Position numbers and translations under genes: made by a program. The notes beneath the pieces were generated by a model, which did no database searches, was not told the DNA's origin, and worked only from the letters and a program-made list of their open reading frames with translations. A stretch of 64,000 bases of DNA from Euonymus europaeus (Eukaryota > Streptophyta > Magnoliopsida > Celastrales > Celastraceae): positions 62,001 to 126,000 of the forward strand of contig OY756970.1 of the NCBI GenBank assembly GCA_963580455.1, given 5' to 3'. Below are positions 61,863 through 64,000 of this stretch, one piece after another. Each line of letters opens with the position of its first letter. The stretch's first letter is position 1.

Positions 61863-64000
61863 CAGAGTCAACGGATATTCATAAAACCGTTTACGTAAAG
61901 AAACCACATTTCGCGGCTAACTAGGTGAAACGAGACCTACTAGCCGCGAGTTCTGAAATCAAAATCCGAAACGCCAGGATTGTAGAGCTCGAAAAGTTGT
62001 GCGAAATCAAGCTAAAAATCACCGAATTCAGAACTCGGAGTCAACGGATATTCATAAAACCGTTTACGTAAAGAAACCACATTTCGCGGCTAACTAGGTG
62101 AAACGAGACCTACTAGCCACGAGTTCTGAAATCAAAATCCGAAATGCCAGGATTGTAGAGCTCGAAAAGTTGTGCGAAATCAAGCTAAAAATCTCCGAAT
62201 TCAGAACTCAGAGTCAACGGATATTCATAAAACCGTTTACGTAAAGAAACCACATTTCGCGGCTAACTAGGTGAAACGAGACCTACTAGCCGCGAGTTCT
62301 GAAATCAAAATCCGAAACGCCAGGATTGTAGAGCTCGAAAAGTTGTGCGAAATCAAGCTAAAAATCACCGAATTCAGAACTCGGAGTCAACGGATATTCA
62401 TAAAACCGTTTACGTAAAGAAACCACATTTCGCGGCTAACTAGGTGAAACGAGACCTACTAGCCGCGAGTTATGAAATCAAAATCCGAAACGCCAGGATT
62501 GTAGAGCTCGAAAAGTTGTGCGAAATCAAGCTAAAAATCACCGAATTCAGAACTCGGAGTCAACGGATATTCATAAAACCGTTTACGTAAAGAAACCACA
62601 TTTCGCGGCTAACTAGGTGAAACGAGACCTACTAGCCACGAGTTCTGAAATCAAAATCCGAAATGCCAGGATTGTAGAGCTCGAAAAGTAGTGCGAAATC
62701 AAGCTAAAAATCTCCGAATTCAGAACTCGGAGTCAACGGATATTCATAAAACAGTTTACGTAAAGAAACCACATTTCGCGGCTAACTAGGTGAAACGAGA
62801 CCTACTATCCACGAAGTCTGAAATCAAAATCCGAAATGCCAGGATTGCAGAGCTCGAAAAGTAGTGCGAAATCAAGCTAAAAATCTCCGAATTCAGAACT
62901 CGGAGTCAACGGATATTCATAAAACCGTTTACGTAAAGAAACCACATTTCGCGGCTAACTAGGTGAAACGAGACCTACTAGCCACGAGTTCTGAAATCAA
63001 AATCCGAAATGCCAGGATTGTAGAGCTCGAAAAGTTGTGCGAAATCAAGCTAAAAATCTCCGAATTCAGAACTCAGAGTCAACGGATATTCATAAAACCG
63101 TTTACGTAAAGAAACCACATTTCGCGGCTAACTAGGTGAAACGAGACCTACTAGCCGCGAGTTCTGAAATCAAAATCCGAAACGCCAGGATTGTAGAGCT
63201 CGAAAAGTTGTGCGAAATCAAGCTAAAAATCACCGAATTCAGAACTCGGAGTCAACGGATATTCATAAAACCGTTTACGTAAAGAAACCACATTTCGCGG
63301 CTAACTAGGTGAAACGAGACCTACTAGCCGCGAGTTCTGAAATCAAAATCCGAAACCCCAGGATTGTAGAGCTCGAAAAGTTGTGCGAAATCAAGCTAAA
63401 AATCACCGAATTCAGAACTCGGAGTCAACGGATATTCATAAAACAGTTTACGTAAAGAAACCACATTTCGCGGCTAAGTAGGTGATAGCAGACCTACTTG
63501 CCTTGATTTCTGAAATCAAAATCCGAAACACCAGGATTGTAGAGCTCAAAAAGTTGTGCGAAATCAAGCTAAAAATCACCGAGTTCAGAACTCGGAGTCA
63601 ACGGATATTCATAAAACCGTTTACGTAAAGAAACCACATTTCGCGGCTAAGTAGGTGAAAGCAGACCTACTAGCCACGAGTTCTGAAATCAAAATCCGAA
63701 ATGCCAGGATTGTAGAGATCGAAAAGTTGTTCGAAATCAAGCTAAAAATCACCGAATTCAGAACTCGGAGTCAACGGATATTCATAAAACCGTTTACGTA
63801 AAGAAACCACATTTCGCGGCTAACTAGGTGAAACGAGACCTACTATCCACGAGTTCTGAAATCAAAATCCGAAACGCCAGGATTGTAGAGCTCGAAAAGT
63901 AGTGCGAAATCAAGCTAAAAATCTCCGAATTCAGAACTCGGAGTCAACGGATATTCATAAAACAGTTTACGTAAAGAAACCACATTTCGCGGCTAACTAG
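59703..64000 (+). repeat. 17-mer-spaced duplication, 2,941 bp, cut by the window end
   Basis: 59,703-61,059 matches 62,644-64,000 at an offset of 2,941 bp (17 x 173, no short units). Markers are ggattgcagag (59,901 and 62,842), gaattcagaactcagag (60,121 and 63,062), gtgatagcag (60,541 and 63,482) and caccgagttcag (60,640 and 63,581). I saw no differences at the sites compared. The match probably continues past base 64,000. Upstream it stops where cacgaagtctg meets cacgagttctg. Confidence 0.88.

Larger units (their letters stand above)
1..64000 (+). repeat. Satellite DNA array, 173-bp monomer, 370 head-to-tail copies
   Basis: The whole window is one tandem repeat. The motif gtgaaac (variants gtgaaag, gtgatag, gtgaatg) recurs every 173 bp from base 4 to the window end, always in the same orientation. 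Phase checks at bases 177, 7962, 19552, 23358, 32524, 40481 and 45496 all fit 4 + 173n minus the known small deletions, so nothing is inserted anywhere. Neighbouring monomers differ at a few percent of positions, and copies within a higher-order repeat are almost identical. Such arrays usually occupy centromeres or pericentromeric and subtelomeric heterochromatin. A centromeric site is my inference from unit size, array length and HOR structure. Both ends run off the window, so the true array is longer. I do not recognise the family by sequence. Confidence 0.98.
23358..64000 (+). repeat. Family B satellite domain
   Basis: About 235 monomers share gtgcgaaat in place of gtgtgaaat, and cctacta in place of the ccaacta common in family A. 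Main subtypes: cctactatccacgag with gtagtgcg and aaatctccg; gtaggtgaaagcagacc with gttgtgcg and aaatcaccg; agccgcgag with gttgtgcg; gtgatagcagacc with agccttgag and gctcaaaaag; gtgaatgagacc with aaataaaaatcc; and gtgaaaggagacc following actacatttcgcggctgac. Subtypes follow one another in repeated orders, which makes the HORs listed separately. Pairwise differences look smaller than in family A, consistent with more recent homogenisation. There is no gene or insertion. Confidence 0.92.

Noticed and set aside
1..64000. Primate alpha satellite (171 bp)
   Set aside because: The unit size is close, but the unit lacks the characteristic alpha-satellite sequence, and 173 bp is held throughout.
1..64000. 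CRISPR array or minisatellite
   Set aside because: Repeats of 173 bp directly abut with no unique spacers. Variation is by point substitution in related units.
1..64000. Tandem repeat encoding a repetitive protein
   Set aside because: 173 is not divisible by three and every unit holds several stop codons on both strands.

Overview
The window is one uninterrupted tandem array of a single satellite DNA family. I found no gene, RNA gene, transposon, CRISPR array or unique sequence in it. The repeat unit (monomer) is 173 bp. I number it from the g of the motif gtgaaac, which first falls at base 4 and would next fall at base 64,001. That interval is 63,997 bp. It equals 370 x 173 minus 13, and the 13 missing bases are fully accounted for by eleven short monomers that I located (ten of 172 bp, one of 170 bp). 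The array therefore holds 370 consecutive head-to-tail monomers on one strand, with no insertion or inversion.

This points to a eukaryotic chromosome, most probably a centromeric or pericentromeric heterochromatin block. The unit is nucleosome-sized, the array is long, and higher-order repeats (HORs) are nested in it. A plant is my first guess because long arrays of 150-180 bp centromere satellites are common there, but the sequence does not prove the lineage and I do not recognise the family. It is not primate alpha satellite and not the Arabidopsis 178-bp repeat. A hand consensus is 42% G+C with 13 CpG in 173 bp, about 1.7 times expectation.

Layout. (1) 1-9,863: family A, marked by gtgtgaaat; ccaactagcc and cctactagcc monomers alternate, with 9-mer (1,557 bp) and 20-mer duplications. 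(2) 9,864-19,551: family A enriched in ctcgtagtcaaagg and cgagtactg, with 8-mer (1,384 bp) units. (3) 19,552-23,357: a transition zone mixing A-like, intermediate (gtgtgtaat, ttagtgtgaaat) and first B-like monomers. It is the only part with open frames above about 60 codons, and these are accidental. (4) 23,358-64,000: family B, marked by gtgcgaaat, with 18-mer (3,111-3,114 bp), 9-mer (1,556-1,557 bp), 5-mer (865 bp) and 17-mer (2,939-2,941 bp) duplications. Several of these are nearly or fully identical, so they are recent.

There are no genes to work together. The biology lies in the repeat itself: a strictly held monomer length; a 10-bp palindrome with an ACGT core in nearly every unit; an 11-bp inverted repeat across a 69-bp spacer; a short hairpin at the unit junction that is perfect in one subfamily; and a patchwork of HOR expansions. 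All coordinates and identities come from reading by eye. Subfamily limits are approximate to within a monomer unless stated otherwise.
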